A DNA stretch of 64,000 nucleotides from Syngnathus acus (taxonomy: Eukaryota; Chordata; Actinopteri; Syngnathiformes; Syngnathidae). This document shows, one piece after another, positions 11,660 to 23,501 of the stretch; within the stretch, counting starts at the first letter, position 1, and every line of letters starts with the position of its first letter. The DNA is taken from positions 3,410,001 through 3,474,000 of the forward strand of contig NC_051099.1 of the NCBI RefSeq assembly GCF_901709675.1. Reading direction: 5' to 3'. The notes beneath the pieces were generated by a model. That model saw only the letters and a program-made list of their open reading frames with translations. It was not told the origin of the DNA and did not search any database. Both the position numbers and the translations under genes were made by a program.

Positions 11660-14600
11660 ATGAGCTTGTGGACGAACAGCTCCTTGGAGCCTTTAGTCGG
11701 CTCGCAGGCGCCTCCGGCGGACTCGAACGCCACGGGCAACCGCAGCAAGCACGCCCCGCCGGAATTGAGCCGGGCCGTGCCGGTGGGTATGGTGCTGGCT
11801 TCGTTCATCGCTTTCGCCATCGTGGGCAACCTGCTGGTCATCTTGTCGGTGGTATGCAACCGCCACCTGCGCACGCCCACCAACTACTTCATCATCAATC
11901 TGGCCATTGCCGACCTGCTGCTCAGCACCACCGTGCTGCCCGTGTCCGCCACGCTCGAGGTGAGACGACTGACTCGACAGAAGAACCAACTTACTTGCAA
12001 ATTATGACTTCTCAAACCTTCTAGACCACTTAAAAAAAAAAAAAACTTTCTCCAAGTGACACCATTATGAAAAGCGGTTAAAATTACAGAAGTGTAGTAG
12101 GCCCAAGTGTTCATCAAAATTAATGCTCAGATATTTAAACGCTTCAAAAAATGCACTTACATGAGTCATTTCAATGGTACTGCACAAAAAAATCCTCCTA
12201 ACGCAAAAGAGATTGAAGTAGTCCTGAATGTTTTGTACATGGGTGATCTTCTGGCTTGGTTGTATTTATTGTTTTAAATGAACAGTTATTTTATTTATTT
12301 GCTATTATTTCTATTTTTAATTTTGAAACGATTGTACTTCTAATTGTTATTATTTGTTATTTTTTTCTCTCCAAATTACACCTACTTTTAAAATGATTAT
12401 TACCCCAGCAGCCTTTATAGGCGCGACATCAACTAGTGGGGCCTGAATTTATTGCGCCCTCTGCTGGCTTATCAGAAGTACTGTTGAGTTACTCAACTTT
12501 CTGCTCTCCATTTTGGTCTTCCATAGTTATCATGCATGTTTTTGGAATGTGGAGAGCACAAGAAGAATATACAAACTACACACTGTGATTTGCCTTTAAA
12601 TTTTTTGTTTGTTTGTTTTGCTATGTCCGTTCATTTCATAGAGGCCAAAGTCTTCGAGCACCCCCACACTCTTGCTATGTCGCAGTGCAGTTTCAAACCA
12701 CTGCATCCACAAAACCCGAAGCTGCCAGCAGTGACAAAATGAGCCCTTGCACCCTATTTGTCATGTCCCAGCCTCCAAACGATCATCAAACTTTCATGTC
12801 AAACACCAACCTCATTGGACAATGTAGGCAAAAAAAAATATCTCTGTGATTATCACATCCACCATCTGTCGAGGAAACCTGCTCAATTTGTGGCTCAATT
12901 GGGACACTTCCCTAGCGGAAATTCATAAAACCTTGGTATATTCCTCAAAATGATGCTTCAAACCAACATGGCTGGCTTCTTAATCAATTTCACTGTTCCG
13001 TTTTCATACGTCTTGATATGATAGACATGTACACCCAATTTCATATCAATTGGGGACTCTTTGCTTTTCTAACTTTCCACATGTACTTCAAAATCTTTGA
13101 ACAAAACCACGTAGTTAGAAAATTTAACAATACTCACAGCATATATTCTTTATCATCTGCAAAAAAAACGACTTTAGTTCAGCTTATGTATTATACTGCC
13201 CCCTTGTGGCCAATGCACCAAACCAAAAATGCTTTTACACACAGATTCTGGACTACTGGGTCTTCGGCCGCATCTTCTGTGACATTTGGGCAGCGGTGGA
13301 CGTCCTGTGCTGCACGGCGTCCATCATGTCTCTCTGCGTTATCTCCATCGACCGTTACATCGGCGTGCGCTACCCGCTGCAGTACCCGGTCATCGTGACG
13401 GAGCAGCGTGCGCTTCTCGCCATGCTGGGCGTTTGGATCCTGGCCATCGTCATCTCCATCGGACCGCTCCTCGGATGGAAGCAGCCGCCATCGCAGGTGG
13501 GTGTGTCCAAGCTCTTGTACGTTCAACATTGGAAGTAATCTACTCCATCCGTCCCGCAGGATGACACAGAGTGCGTGATCACCGAGGAGCCCTTCTACGC
13601 CCTCTTCTCCTCGCTGGGTTCCTTCTACATCCCGCTGGCCGTCATCCTAGCCATGTACTGTCGCGTCTACGTGGTAGCAAAGCGCACCACGAAGAACCTG
13701 GAGGCTGGCGTGATGAAGGAACGGCAGCAGGACTCCAATGAGCTGACTCTCAGGATCCACTGCCGCAATCAGCAGATCCAGGACCTGTGCAAGGCCGGAA
13801 GCGGCGGAGCAAGCTCCACCGGACGCAGCACGCTGACCGTTAAGCTGCTCAAGTTCTCCAGGGAGAAGAAAGCTGCCAAGACGCTAGGCGTGGTGGTGGG
13901 GATGTTCATCTTGTGCTGGCTGCCCTTCTTCCTGGCCCTTCCTATCAGTACGTAGCTCTCATCTTCAAGCACTTGCATTTGAAGTTTGGGGTAACATTGC
14001 GTAACATCTGCTTCTATTTAAGATTCCCCCTTCTCCTATTGTTTTTTTATGATTATGATCTACTAAAACATGAGATAGCATCAGTGACATGTCTGCCAGA
14101 AGCTCTGCGCTACGTAAACATCCGCCGTCAAAGTTAGTTCTGCAATGTGATAACAAAACTAATTCAGACACGGAGATTTACACCAGCGCACGCTTACGAT
14201 CTTAGAAGAAAAAAAAAACATTTACAGGGTTTTCTCTATTACTCACTGAATATTTGATAGTCGAGTCAATGTAACGATTATGAAAAAATAAAGCAATAAA
14301 ATAGGCTATATAGTAGCAAAGATTAAACATAAAATGCTTTTATTTAAAAATATTTTTTCCAAAACTTTAGCACAATCTATAAATGTCCCTCGCATTCGGA
14401 AAACTTTAGGACAGAATACATTATTCATCATATAACGTATTTATATTTATTTATCTATGGGCCGGGCGCTTAAAATTGCTTTATAGCTGCGCTTTGACCT
14501 CTGCTGCGGTTTTAGTGCTGAGTTGCTCTGCCGGTGCCTCGTTTCTGCTGAGTCGTGAACTGCTTTTGGGGCTCAATAAAACTGCACTCCGGATGAAAAA

Positions 14601-16330
14601 AAAAAAAGAAAGGAAGACCAAAAAAAAGTTTCCACTATTAAAAGAAAACGTCAATTTAAATGATGGCGGCATAAAGCGAAAACATATGGCATGGCCGATT
14701 TTATGACTTGAAGTTTATTGAGGTGGATCTCGGTGATGCTCATTTTCAGATGTGCTCAACATTTAATGGAATATTTTAAGACAGGCTTTCAGTCAAGACG
14801 TTTTGAGTGAGCTAAATGAAGTTGAATGAAAATGGATGGATAGATTGATGCTACAGTTAGCATCATACATTGCATTTCCTTGAGAAGAATGCTAATGTTG
14901 ACATGAAGGACAAGGCTGGAACCCCAAAATGAAGCGAAAATAGAACCATCCTGTGTGAGAGTAAAGAAATTGCCAAACTTGGGTTAGGATGACAGTGATG
15001 CATGATGGGAAGATGATGCCCCACACTCATTATGGTGGCGGGCGGCTGCTTTTTGCGTTCGGCATATATAGTCAGAGATAGCAGGCGGAGATACAAGATG
15101 GCCTTACAAGTCCATGACGGAGGAGAACAAATTCATCTCGCAAGAGATCTCTTATCTAGGAAAAATAAAATACCCATCCGAGGCAAATCCCGGAAATCCC
15201 ACCAAAGTCTCCGACATGCACCTGCCTCACCTGGGGGTCACCAAGGGATTTGGACCTGGTGGACTAACATCCAAACTGGACGAGAAGATTCTCAGGGATG
15301 ATAATGATGTTGGAAGCAAATACTCCTTCTGGTGGCGAGAACTCTCCCCTGCACCATTTTACCATCTTCCATTGCTAATCTGCTCCAAGCATATGGAAGC
15401 TAGCCAGTTGGCTAACAGTCAACATCTTCACTCAATGTTCCTTCTTGTCGAACAGATGGACTCAAATGTGTCATTGATTCCTGAGGGTCACCATAAAACA
15501 GCTCAATACCAATTCTGGCCAATGTTCTCGGGCAATCAGATAGCAGTCACCTCTTGTGTTTTCCAATTCTAATAACTGCTGAAGGTCCAAAAACACACTA
15601 AAACCAGCTATGGAATATCAATTATGAATTTTTCCATTGCAGAACAAAAACAGAAAGTACAAAACTTACCTCCTCAAAAAGAAGAAACAAAATTAGCCAG
15701 TTAGCAGTGAGTTGCTAGCATGAGAAGCTAACATAGCAGTTGACCTTTTCACTCAAATGTGTTGTCAGGCTCTCAACCTTTAATGTAACACCAAAATCTC
15801 CACAGATCTTCTCAAATTTTATTCATCTGTGTGTTTCAGGCTCTTTTAACAAAAATCTGCGTCCACCCAAAACCTTCTTTAAGGTGATTTTCTGGCTTGG
15901 CTACTTCAACAGTTGCCTGAACCCCATCATCTACCCCTGCTACAGTCGTGAGTTTAAGCAGGTATGAAGCCTCTTTGGCCACTATTTTGCATAATCACTA
16001 ATTATTAGAAGCACTGCAATGCAATTCCAGGCCTTTATCCGGATCCTCCGCTGCCGGTGGAAGCGGAAGCGCCAGGGCTGGCAGGCGTACTACAACTACC
16101 GCTGCCAGCAAGGCTCCAACAACTCGTCCTACCTGAATGGCAGCCAGCAGACGTTGTCCTCCATCAGCCACAGCCCGCGATGCGTCGCCCCCAAACCGCA
16201 ACCTTGGTCCTCCAACACGGCCGGCCGTAACCTCCTCCCGGGATCGGACGGACGGGCGCCGCGGCCGGGCCCGGTTTCTCCGCTTGTCACGGAAGCTGGT
16301 GGACGAGACAGGGGTGTGAAAAAGCAGTAA
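11660..16330 (+). CDS. adra1b: Alpha-1 adrenergic receptor (ADRA1B-like), 453 residues incl. stop codon count, five exons
   Basis: Exons 11660-11959, 13245-13496, 13560-13947, 15840-15961 and 16031-16330 join in phase. The product is a seven-helix class A GPCR for noradrenaline and adrenaline that couples to Gq at the plasma membrane. The N-terminus has two N-glycosylation sites (WTNSS, SNATGN). TM1-2 read GNLLVILSV and [11 protein letters not shown]3 has [17 protein letters not shown], with the amine-binding Asp, and [15 protein letters not shown]5 has [14 protein letters not shown]6 [17 protein letters not shown] and CWLPFF, TM7 [26 protein letters not shown] in the third loop and the TM1 region fit ADRA1B better than A or D, and nearby TIM genes match human 5q33. 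It has 452 aa, shorter than human ADRA1B because the C-tail is short. Mammalian ADRA1 genes have one intron, in TM6; that one is kept here, with three more. Confidence 0.9.
13948..15839. other. Long TM6 intron of the adrenergic receptor
   Basis: This is the phase-1 intron conserved in alpha-1 receptor genes. It contains an open frame at 15114-15572 that I could not assign, plus AT-rich and TA-rich tracts. No mobile element ends were recognised. Confidence 0.6.
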
Positions 16331-17813
16331 CGAGCGATCAGGAAGTGCAGCATTTCGACTTCAACGAGCAGAACGACGGCTGCTTTGGATGTTAAACATC
16401 ACGGAGCAACACAACACCCTCGGTACGAAACCTTGGGTGCTTCGAAGCTGATTCGATTGACCTTCCGTCACACAGCGTGTTGTGTTTTCTTGTAATCATA
16501 TTTATTAACCGGCACACGGTGGAGTGGCCTGAAGGCAGCGGATTTCGATGCCCGGTAGACTTTTTCTTGTAGGCGAGTGGTTGCCAAAGTTCTGAGGAGA
16601 AATTGGACACTCGACTCAGGCCTTGCATGTTCTCCCTGTGCTTGAGTGTTTTTTTTTTTCCTCACCAAAAGTCAGATAGGATAAGCTCTATAGATAGCGT
16701 CTGTATAAGGATGGATGGACTGTTCAAGTTAATGAAGCACATTTATGGTGGCCCGGATTTCTCTTGTGTTCTAAAATGTATCTTAACACAAAAAGTGCGT
16801 CCATGTTCTGCCTGAGTGCAGGAAGAGCAGAGCAGCATTGGCTGGTTGAGTCTCATGTGCCAAGTCCCGCCTTCTGCTCGCTGACTGTGGAAAAGTCGAG
16901 TCGGAGTCACGGCTTGCTCTGAACTTAAGCGAGAACGCGACCATGGCAGAAGAACCACCAGCGACAGCAGTAGGGGTCAAAGTCACTGGCGAACAAACGG
17001 TCCAGGATTGGCCTGATATATTCTCAAAAATACACAAAGGCTCTTTTCAGCGACATCTACTCAAGAGCTTTTTGTTTTTGGACACTGATTAAAATGAAGG
17101 GTTAACAATATTGTTGTTTTAAAATAATAATCATAAAATGATTTTACCTGAACGGCAGCCAGCAGTCACAAGGCATGTGAAGACACACATGGGAATGATT
17201 CTAGGTGCATTTTGATATGTGGGATTGGGGAATTATTTAAAAGATATATCAGTACAAGTTGCTCATAACCAAATATAACAAAATGGCTTCTCTATAATAA
17301 AGTGCACCTCAGGATTCACGTCACTTTTTCTTAATTTCCCAATGATCATAAATCTGCAGAAAACTAGAAAAAGTCATCATTCACGTTGCCATTTGCACTT
17401 TTCTGATTCCCTGCACTACAATTTTGAATGACGCTCTGCACTTCGCACAATTTTTTTGTGTTGATTTTTACCCCCCCTCGGAAACAAAATAAATAAATAA
17501 TTAAAATAATAGCCAATAAAGATTATTCCGATGTTTTTCCTTTCTCCTTAAACGGTACGCAACTGTCAGTTTTCATTTGCATTCGATTTAACCGCGCAAT
17601 ATTTGAAAATTTAATAAAAGCGCGGCGACTTCCTCAGCTTGTTGCCTAACAGCTCTTCCACGCCCACTATTTCAAAACCACAACTCTTACGTCACTCCCA
17701 ACAAGCCAATCCTGTAGTAGCAACAGCACACATTTATTTGCATACAGACGAATACAAAAGTCAACTTCACCCAGCTCCACACCACACAGCCATTACCTGA
17801 ACCACTTATCAAA
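16331..17813. other. Receptor 3' region and H2B promoter
   Basis: After the receptor stop the sequence is probably 3' UTR and then AT-rich intergenic DNA. No gene motif was found before the H2B promoter elements near 17680-17760. Confidence 0.5.
17690..17757 (+). promoter_or_regulatory. H2B promoter: CRE-like site, CCAAT box and octamer
   Basis: TTACGTCACTCC lies near 17687-17698, a CCAAT box at 17706-17710 and a perfect octamer ATTTGCAT at 17736-17743. A weak TATA-like AATACAAAAG follows. The octamer, bound by Oct-1/OCA-S, is the known H2B-specific S-phase element. The same order of elements, reversed, sits upstream of the second H2B gene. Confidence 0.8.
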
Positions 17814-18185
17814 ATGCCAGCAGAACCAGCCAAGGCCGGTAAGAAGGGCTCCAAGAAAGCCGTCATCAAGGCCAGCAAGCCTAAAAAGGGAAGACGTAAG
17901 ACCAGGAGGGAGAGCTACTCCATCTACGTGTACAAGGTACTCAAACAGGTCCACCCCGACACCGGAATCTCATCCAAGGCTATGAGCATCATGAATTCCT
18001 TCGTCACCGACATCTTTGAGCGCATCGCCGGCGAGGCTTCACGTCTGGCGCTCTACAACAAGCGCTCCACCATCTCCTCCAGGGAGATCCAGACAGCTGT
18101 CCGCCTGCTCCTCCCCGGAGAGCTGGCTAAACACGCTGTGTCTGAGGGAACCAAGGCTGTGACCAAGTACACCAGCTCCAAGTAA
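17814..18185 (+). CDS. Histone H2B (copy 1)
   Basis: Intronless, 123 aa, the standard length for fish H2B. It begins [16 protein letters not shown] and has the histone fold motifs [30 protein letters not shown] and [19 protein letters not shown], ending AVTKYTSSK with the conserved C-terminal lysine that is ubiquitinated in H2B. It packages DNA in the nucleosome as a dimer with H2A. It lies head to head in sequence terms with no neighbour but is the inverted partner of the H2B at 20732-21103, differing at a few N-tail residues (VIKASKPK versus VVKATKPK). An octamer promoter and a 3' stem-loop mark it as replication-dependent. Confidence 0.98.
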   Translation: MPAEPAKAGKKGSKKAVIKASKPKKGRRKTRRESYSIYVYKVLKQVHPDTGISSKAMSIMNSFVTDIFERIAGEASRLALYNKRSTISSREIQTAVRLLLPGELAKHAVSEGTKAVTKYTSSK

Positions 18186-18216
18186 ATTGCTTGTAATTAT
18201 CACAAGCTCATCCAAC

Positions 18217-18232
18217 GGTCCTTTTCAGGGCC
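18217..18232 (+). terminator. Histone mRNA 3' stem-loop, H2B copy 1
   Basis: GGTCCTTTTCAGGGCC forms the 6-bp stem with TTTC loop bound by SLBP for histone pre-mRNA cleavage. The third pair is a G-U wobble. Confidence 0.9.
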
Positions 18233-18498
18233 AACACAAACTTCTAACGAGTCCTTCATTCATGCTAGTTCTGCTAGATTTACATTTTTTTTACCTACAA
18301 GCAGGTTGTGTGGAAAAATTAAAATAAAAAAAAATCTGCTGAGGTGGCATTGGCTATAATTTCTGGTATGCAATTTTTAACATGGAATTATTTCAAAACT
18401 ACTAAACCTCTTTGAGAAGTTCATGGCTGCATAAAGTGCTTCCTGAGAAGAAGGCATGGCAGGTAAAATTTATTTCACACCAATAAAAATAGACAAGA

Positions 18499-19795
18499 CT
18501 ATTCGATCTCTACTTCAATGTCAACCGGTTCCAGTTTTTGGATAAACAAAATGTCTTTATCGCCCGGGTCCATTTGGTGGAGAACTTCCTCTTCCTGTGG
18601 TTCTTCTTTGCACAGCGATATGGGCGACTCGGCCGTGCACTGAAAAGGAAGCTCAAACGCCGTGTTAAGGTATTTGTTGCTTCTGTGACTTTTTCTCGCC
18701 ATGACTAACACCTGCGATGCGAGAGACCAGGCAAACTCCACCATGCGCTGCTTCTGGTAGACCAGATTGAAATTATAGTCTAAGATTTGGTAGAGGGAAA
18801 GCACGTAGCGGAGGTGGTTTTGCTGCACGTAGCGATGCACCTCAATTAAGACACCCCTCGTTAGCTGTTGCAGGCTTAACTTCCTCTTGGCTTGCCATTT
18901 GGAGCCCACGTCGAGGTCCAGTCCGATTTTCTTGCAGGCATGGAAGTCATTGCATTCTGTGAGGGGGTCCTCCAACTTGGTCTGTGTGAAGACTGTCGCG
19001 TTGAGCCACATGTCCCTGGGGAGCGTGTTGGGTCTCCTCACAAACCATTTCTCCGTTGAGGAACATTTTTGGAACACGGCGACATCTTCACTGTCACTGC
19101 TCTGCAAGTCCAACTTGAAATTGTGCTCCAGGATGTCCTTGACCAGGTCAGGCGTGGTGCTGCATGGAATCTCCACAAAAAAAAAACATTTCCAGCAACG
19201 CGCCCACTGTCAGGGTAGACAACGGCAGCTTGTCATCTGTCGTCCAAAAGTCCACGCCGATGATCTTAAAGAAAGGATACTCTTCCATGTCGTTGGATGT
19301 CAACGTGGACTTTGTTGACTCGACTTCTTTTGCTTTGTCATAAATGTCCGGGAGATGCAAAATGCCGTTGAGGAACTCAAATCGTTCTTTGTCGGGATGT
19401 GTGAGGAGGACCTTCCTTTTCATGATTGAATTCCTGACGAGAGTCTCTGTGCTAAGGTTCTTGTGGAGGAAAATGTTAAAGTTGCGCTCCAGGATATCCG
19501 ACAAGAATCTCACCAGGGCTTTATTTATGGCCGTGGCAAACTGGTGAACCGCCATCAGGACGCCGTTGGTCAGCAGATCCAAGTTCAAGGCTCGCTTGAC
19601 GCCCGAGCCCACGTCGAAATCTAAACCGATCTCCCGGCAACTCTCAAACTGGTTGTTGGCTTTTTGGGATGTCAGAATGTGAACGTAACTGCCACGCAGC
19701 ATCCACAGCTTTCGCCTCATGTCAACGTCCCGGGTTTCACTTGTGGCGACTCTCGAAAACGGACCCGGCCTTTCTGATTGCGTGTGCCGTGCCAT
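18499..19795 (-). CDS. Unrecognised three-repeat protein, open frame broken at a 10-base homopolymer
   Basis: Two overlapping minus-strand frames, 19148-19795 and 18499-19176, make one protein of 431 aa if a run of ten A (19177-19186) is read as nine. I do not recognise the family. Three copies of a module are visible. Each has IG[LV]D[FL] then a LT.G[VA]L motif, and 29 residues from that glycine to the end of IL..NF. The copies are at about residues 56-110, 175-230 and 290-350. The C-terminus is acidic and has KEEP, a possible SUMO site. No signal peptide, membrane helix or zinc finger is seen. It lies between two inverted H2B genes but lacks a histone stem-loop, so it is probably an ordinary polyadenylated gene. 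Codon use looks like a real gene. It could be a pseudogene or a one-base assembly error. Confidence 0.6.
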
Positions 19796-20684
19796 TTGTA
19801 GTTATCCGCACCGTCCATATTTGTATCCCGGTGTGAGAGAGACTCAAATCTCGTGTCACATCAGTGATACTAGCAGGAGAGAGAGAGAGAAAAAAAGTAA
19901 ACATGTATGCCTACTACACTACTGTTCGGTAATTTAGATGGTACTTGCAAAACGTTAGAAACCACTGATTGAAACTATTAAACTGAGTGCTCAACTAGTT
20001 GGTTCAACAGTAAAGATTGTTGGGGGGGGGGGGGGGGTAATACAAACAAAGCTAACAATACAGCGGTTGTCCAATGGGAGGGCTACTGCTAGCTAAACAG
20101 TCTGTAGCTACAAGCGGCACAAAATACAAAAGACTCGAAGGCGAACTCACCAAAGAACGCTTGACTTCTCACCGCCTGGATGAACCGTTCAGGTCAATTT
20201 AAAAGACCGGCCGGCAAAATAGCAGTGGCAGGAAAGTTTGGCCGAAATCCGTCCTGCAAGGGTCAGCTCACGTGGTGCGGAACTTCCGGTATGAACCAAC
20301 CCCCGTCATGTGTCGCAGTTTTTTTGTTTTTTTTATAAGGGCAATAAACCCAACAAATTTAAGTTGTATTTTTAAAATGCAATATTAATTTTTTCCCATT
20401 ACTTTAATTTATTTCGATAAATGTTTCTGCTAGGGCGCCCACTATTCGCGCCGCGACGTATGCTATATGCGTACCAACCACTATACTACGGAAACTCGCG
20501 CTTGTTTTAGTGATCCAGGACTTAACGAACTTAAAGTATTATTTAAATGCAGTTAGTAAAACTAGTCAGTTGAAAGCTAAAGCATAAGACCCCATTAACT
20601 GAGCATGTCTACAACCTTGACTGGTACTGTATAATGGCAATTTAATGATGATCTAGGAAATTGTACTCATTCGATATTTGTGGT
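19796..20684. other. Upstream region of the three-repeat gene
   Basis: This holds a (GA)n run near 19879, a 16-G tract at 20032-20047, a CACGTG E-box near 20269, and AT-rich DNA. A 5' non-coding exon of the minus-strand gene may lie near 20150-20290 but cannot be proven. Confidence 0.4.
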
Positions 20685-20700
20685 GGCCCTGAAAAGGGCC
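20685..20700 (-). terminator. Histone mRNA 3' stem-loop, H2B copy 2
   Basis: On the minus strand GGCCCTTTTCAGGGCC is a perfect 6-bp stem with TTTC loop. Confidence 0.93.
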
Positions 20701-20731
20701 GTTTGATGAGCTTGTGATGATTACAAGCACT

Positions 20732-21103
20732 TTACTTGGAGCTGGTGTACTTGGTCACAGCCTTGGTTCCCTCAGACACAGCGTGTTTAGCCAGCTCTCC
20801 GGGGAGGAGCAGGCGGACAGCTGTCTGGATCTCCCTGGAGGAGATGGTGGAGCGCTTGTTGTAGAGGGCAAGACGTGAAGCCTCACCGGCGATGCGCTCG
20901 AAGATGTCGGTGACGAAGGAGTTCATGATGCTCATAGCCTTGGATGAGATTCCGGTGTCGGGGTGGACCTGTTTGAGTACCTTGTACACGTAGATGGAGT
21001 AGCTCTCCCTCCTGGTCTTACGCCTTCCCTTCTTGGGTTTGGTAGCCTTGACGACGGCTTTCTTGGAGCCCTTCTTACCGGCTTTTGCTGGCTCTGCTGG
21101 CAT
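20732..21103 (-). CDS. Histone H2B (copy 2)
   Basis: Intronless, 123 aa, beginning [16 protein letters not shown] and otherwise the same as copy 1 apart from a few N-terminal tail changes ([11 protein letters not shown]). The histone fold and C-terminal AVTKYTSSK are intact. Flanking DNA on both sides is also shared with copy 1 in inverted orientation, so the pair arose by inverted duplication and their 3' ends face each other across the unknown gene. Replication-dependent expression is inferred from the promoter and stem-loop. Confidence 0.98.
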   Translation of the reverse strand: MPAEPAKAGKKGSKKAVVKATKPKKGRRKTRRESYSIYVYKVLKQVHPDTGISSKAMSIMNSFVTDIFERIAGEASRLALYNKRSTISSREIQTAVRLLLPGELAKHAVSEGTKAVTKYTSSK

Positions 21104-21174
21104 TTTGCTGTTTGGTTCAGGTAATCGCTGAGTGATGAAGGGACTCCGTGATGCGGAGTTTTGTATTCGCGTGT

Positions 21175-21245
21175 ATGCAAACTTTTGTGGGCTGTTGCTA
21201 CTATACGATTGGCTTGTTGGGAGTGACGTTCATTTGAAATAGTGG
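21175..21245 (-). promoter_or_regulatory. H2B copy 2 promoter: octamer-like, CCAAT, CRE-like
   Basis: Plus-strand ATGCAAAC at 21175-21182 is one base off the octamer, ATTGG at 21208-21212 is an inverted CCAAT box, and GTGACGTTC follows near 21222. Order and spacing mirror the copy 1 promoter. Confidence 0.75.
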
Positions 21246-21640
21246 GCGGAGATGGTTGGCCAATCAGCTGCGGAAGAGCTCGCGGGTTTTTTTATTTGAA
21301 ATGTAGCTATCGACAATACTGAGAAAACCGCGAGGGTGGACAAGAAAACTATTTTAACCCAAAGTCGCTGTAAATTATATTTCTCTGAAACATTTCAAAT
21401 CGCAATTGAATGCAATTTCTTACGTGTCAATTTCTTTTTTTTTTTCCCAAATAATGTATGGCTTATTAAACTTTTTTTCCTTTGGGTTATCCTTTTACCA
21501 GATCGTGGTATTTTATCAACATGGAACTTCTCATCCAATTTCGGATTTCATTGTCATTTGCACGCCTCAAGCGTTCGCACATTACACATTGTCAATGATC
21601 GCCATAATGTTTGAGAATGTACTGTTTAGATCAAGTTGGT

Positions 21641-21656
21641 GGCTCTTAAAAGAGCC
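21641..21656 (-). terminator. Histone mRNA 3' stem-loop, H3
   Basis: On the minus strand GGCTCTTTTAAGAGCC forms a 6-bp stem with a TTTA loop, 29 bases after the H3 stop. Confidence 0.92.
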
Positions 21657-21684
21657 GTTGGTGAGGTGCAGTCGACGGTGAGAC

Positions 21685-22206
<522 letters not shown>

Positions 22207-22672
22207 TTATCTAACGACCGATTGGACGACAGGATCTGAATTGAGCCAATGACAGCGTTGGCGGGAAGATTTGAAATAGGCCCAAGGAGTTGTTCGAACA
22301 TCTTAGTTTATACAGTCATATTTTTTGTGAGTTGGTTTGTAATTGGAATTTGGTCTGCTTGCAAATTCCATCATATTAAATATTTGACCGAATAGACTCC
22401 GTTTTTGGACTGCTTTTAAAGAGAGACTGCTTGGAGGAGGGTGGGTCACAATTTTTCAAAGAGCCACATCGGACCAAGCACTTCCTAACTAAATGTATCA
22501 TAAAAAGTTAGTGTGACACGCCTGCCATCTAGTGGTGGAAGATAAGTCTGCAACTTCATGAATGAATCCTTGCACAGCAGTTCATCAACTTACCATATTT
22601 GAACACTTTACATTTTAAAATTGTTAAAAATATACTAAAATAAGGGAATTTCTCTTTAGTGGATGTGGTGGT

Positions 22673-22688
22673 GGCTCTTAAAAGAGCC
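22673..22688 (-). terminator. Histone mRNA 3' stem-loop, H1
   Basis: The minus strand reads GGCTCTTTTAAGAGCC, the same 16 bases as the H3 and H4 stem-loops, 38 bases after the H1 stop. Confidence 0.92.
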
Positions 22689-22725
22689 TTTGGTTGTTTC
22701 AAAGTAATGAACAGCTTGAGCCAGA

Positions 22726-23358
22726 TCACTTTCTGGCTCTTTTCGCTGCTGGCTTCCTGGCTGCTTTCCTGGCTGGAGATTTCTTGGGAGCTGGTTTTTT
22801 CCCCTTCTTCGGGGTCTCCTTTTTCGCCTTGGCCTTTGGCTTAGGCTTGCTCGCAGCCTTTTTGGGACTGCTTGCCGACTTCTTGGCCTTTTTCGGTGTG
22901 ACCTTCTTGTCAACCTTCTTGGTTTTTTTCTCAGCCTTTACAGCAGTGCGTTTCTTGACAGGTGTGGACTTTTTGCTAGCCGTGGTGGTCGCCTTCCTGG
23001 CGGCGGGTTTCTTCTTGACATCTTTGGGCTTCTTGGGTGTCGGTTCCTTCTTGGCAAGTTTGAAGGAGCCAGAAGCGCCGATTCCACTGGTTTGAACCAG
23101 GATTTCTTTGTACACCAGGTTGATCAGGGCGGTGTTGATGCGCTTGTTGAGCTTCACCACGTCCACGTCCAAGCGCGCCAAGGCTTTCTTCAAGGCGGTT
23201 ACCGACATGCCTTTGCGCTCCTTGGATTCGGCAATCAGCTGGACGATCAGTTTCGGGAGGCTGGTGCCGCCGTTGGTCGCTTTTTTCGCCGCCGGCTTCT
23301 TCTTGGTTTTCGCCGTCTTGGCGGGGGCAGTTGCGGGTGCTGGGATTTCTTCTGCCAT
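22726..23358 (-). CDS. Linker histone H1
   Basis: 210 aa, intronless. A short N-tail rich in Ala, Pro and Lys is followed by the winged-helix globular domain at about residues 33-105, with LPKLIVQLIAESKERKGMSV, ALARLDVDVVKLNKRIN and GIGASGSFKL. The rest is a Lys/Ala/Pro tail of about 100 residues with SPKK and TPKK-type sites for cyclin-dependent kinases. It binds linker DNA at the nucleosome dyad. Promoter elements and the 3' stem-loop mark it as a replication-dependent somatic H1. Which numbered subtype it is cannot be told. Confidence 0.97.
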   Translation of the reverse strand: MAEEIPAPATAPAKTAKTKKKPAAKKATNGGTSLPKLIVQLIAESKERKGMSVTALKKALARLDVDVVKLNKRINTALINLVYKEILVQTSGIGASGSFKLAKKEPTPKKPKDVKKKPAARKATTTASKKSTPVKKRTAVKAEKKTKKVDKKVTPKKAKKSASSPKKAASKPKPKAKAKKETPKKGKKPAPKKSPARKAARKPAAKRARK

Positions 23359-23417
23359 GATTTTTCCTCTCGTGTCCTGTTGAAAACAAGTTGTCGGGCT
23401 GCGAGCGGGAGGCGGGA

Positions 23418-23501
23418 CTTATAAGGCACATGAGAACCGTAGAGACTCAATCCAGCCGCAGTTTAGCACTCCAGCGAAATGTGGACGCGCTTTTTGTGTT
23501 T
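23418..23501 (-). promoter_or_regulatory. H1 promoter: TATA box and H1-specific AC box
   Basis: On the minus strand a TATA box (CCTTATAAG) lies at 23418-23426, about 60 bases before the start codon. AAACACAAA lies at 23493-23501, matching the AAACACA box known from H1 promoters. Confidence 0.75.

Noticed and set aside
22694-23424. Plus-strand frames of 60-130 codons over H1
   Set aside because: They are antisense shadows of the Lys/Ala-rich H1 gene.
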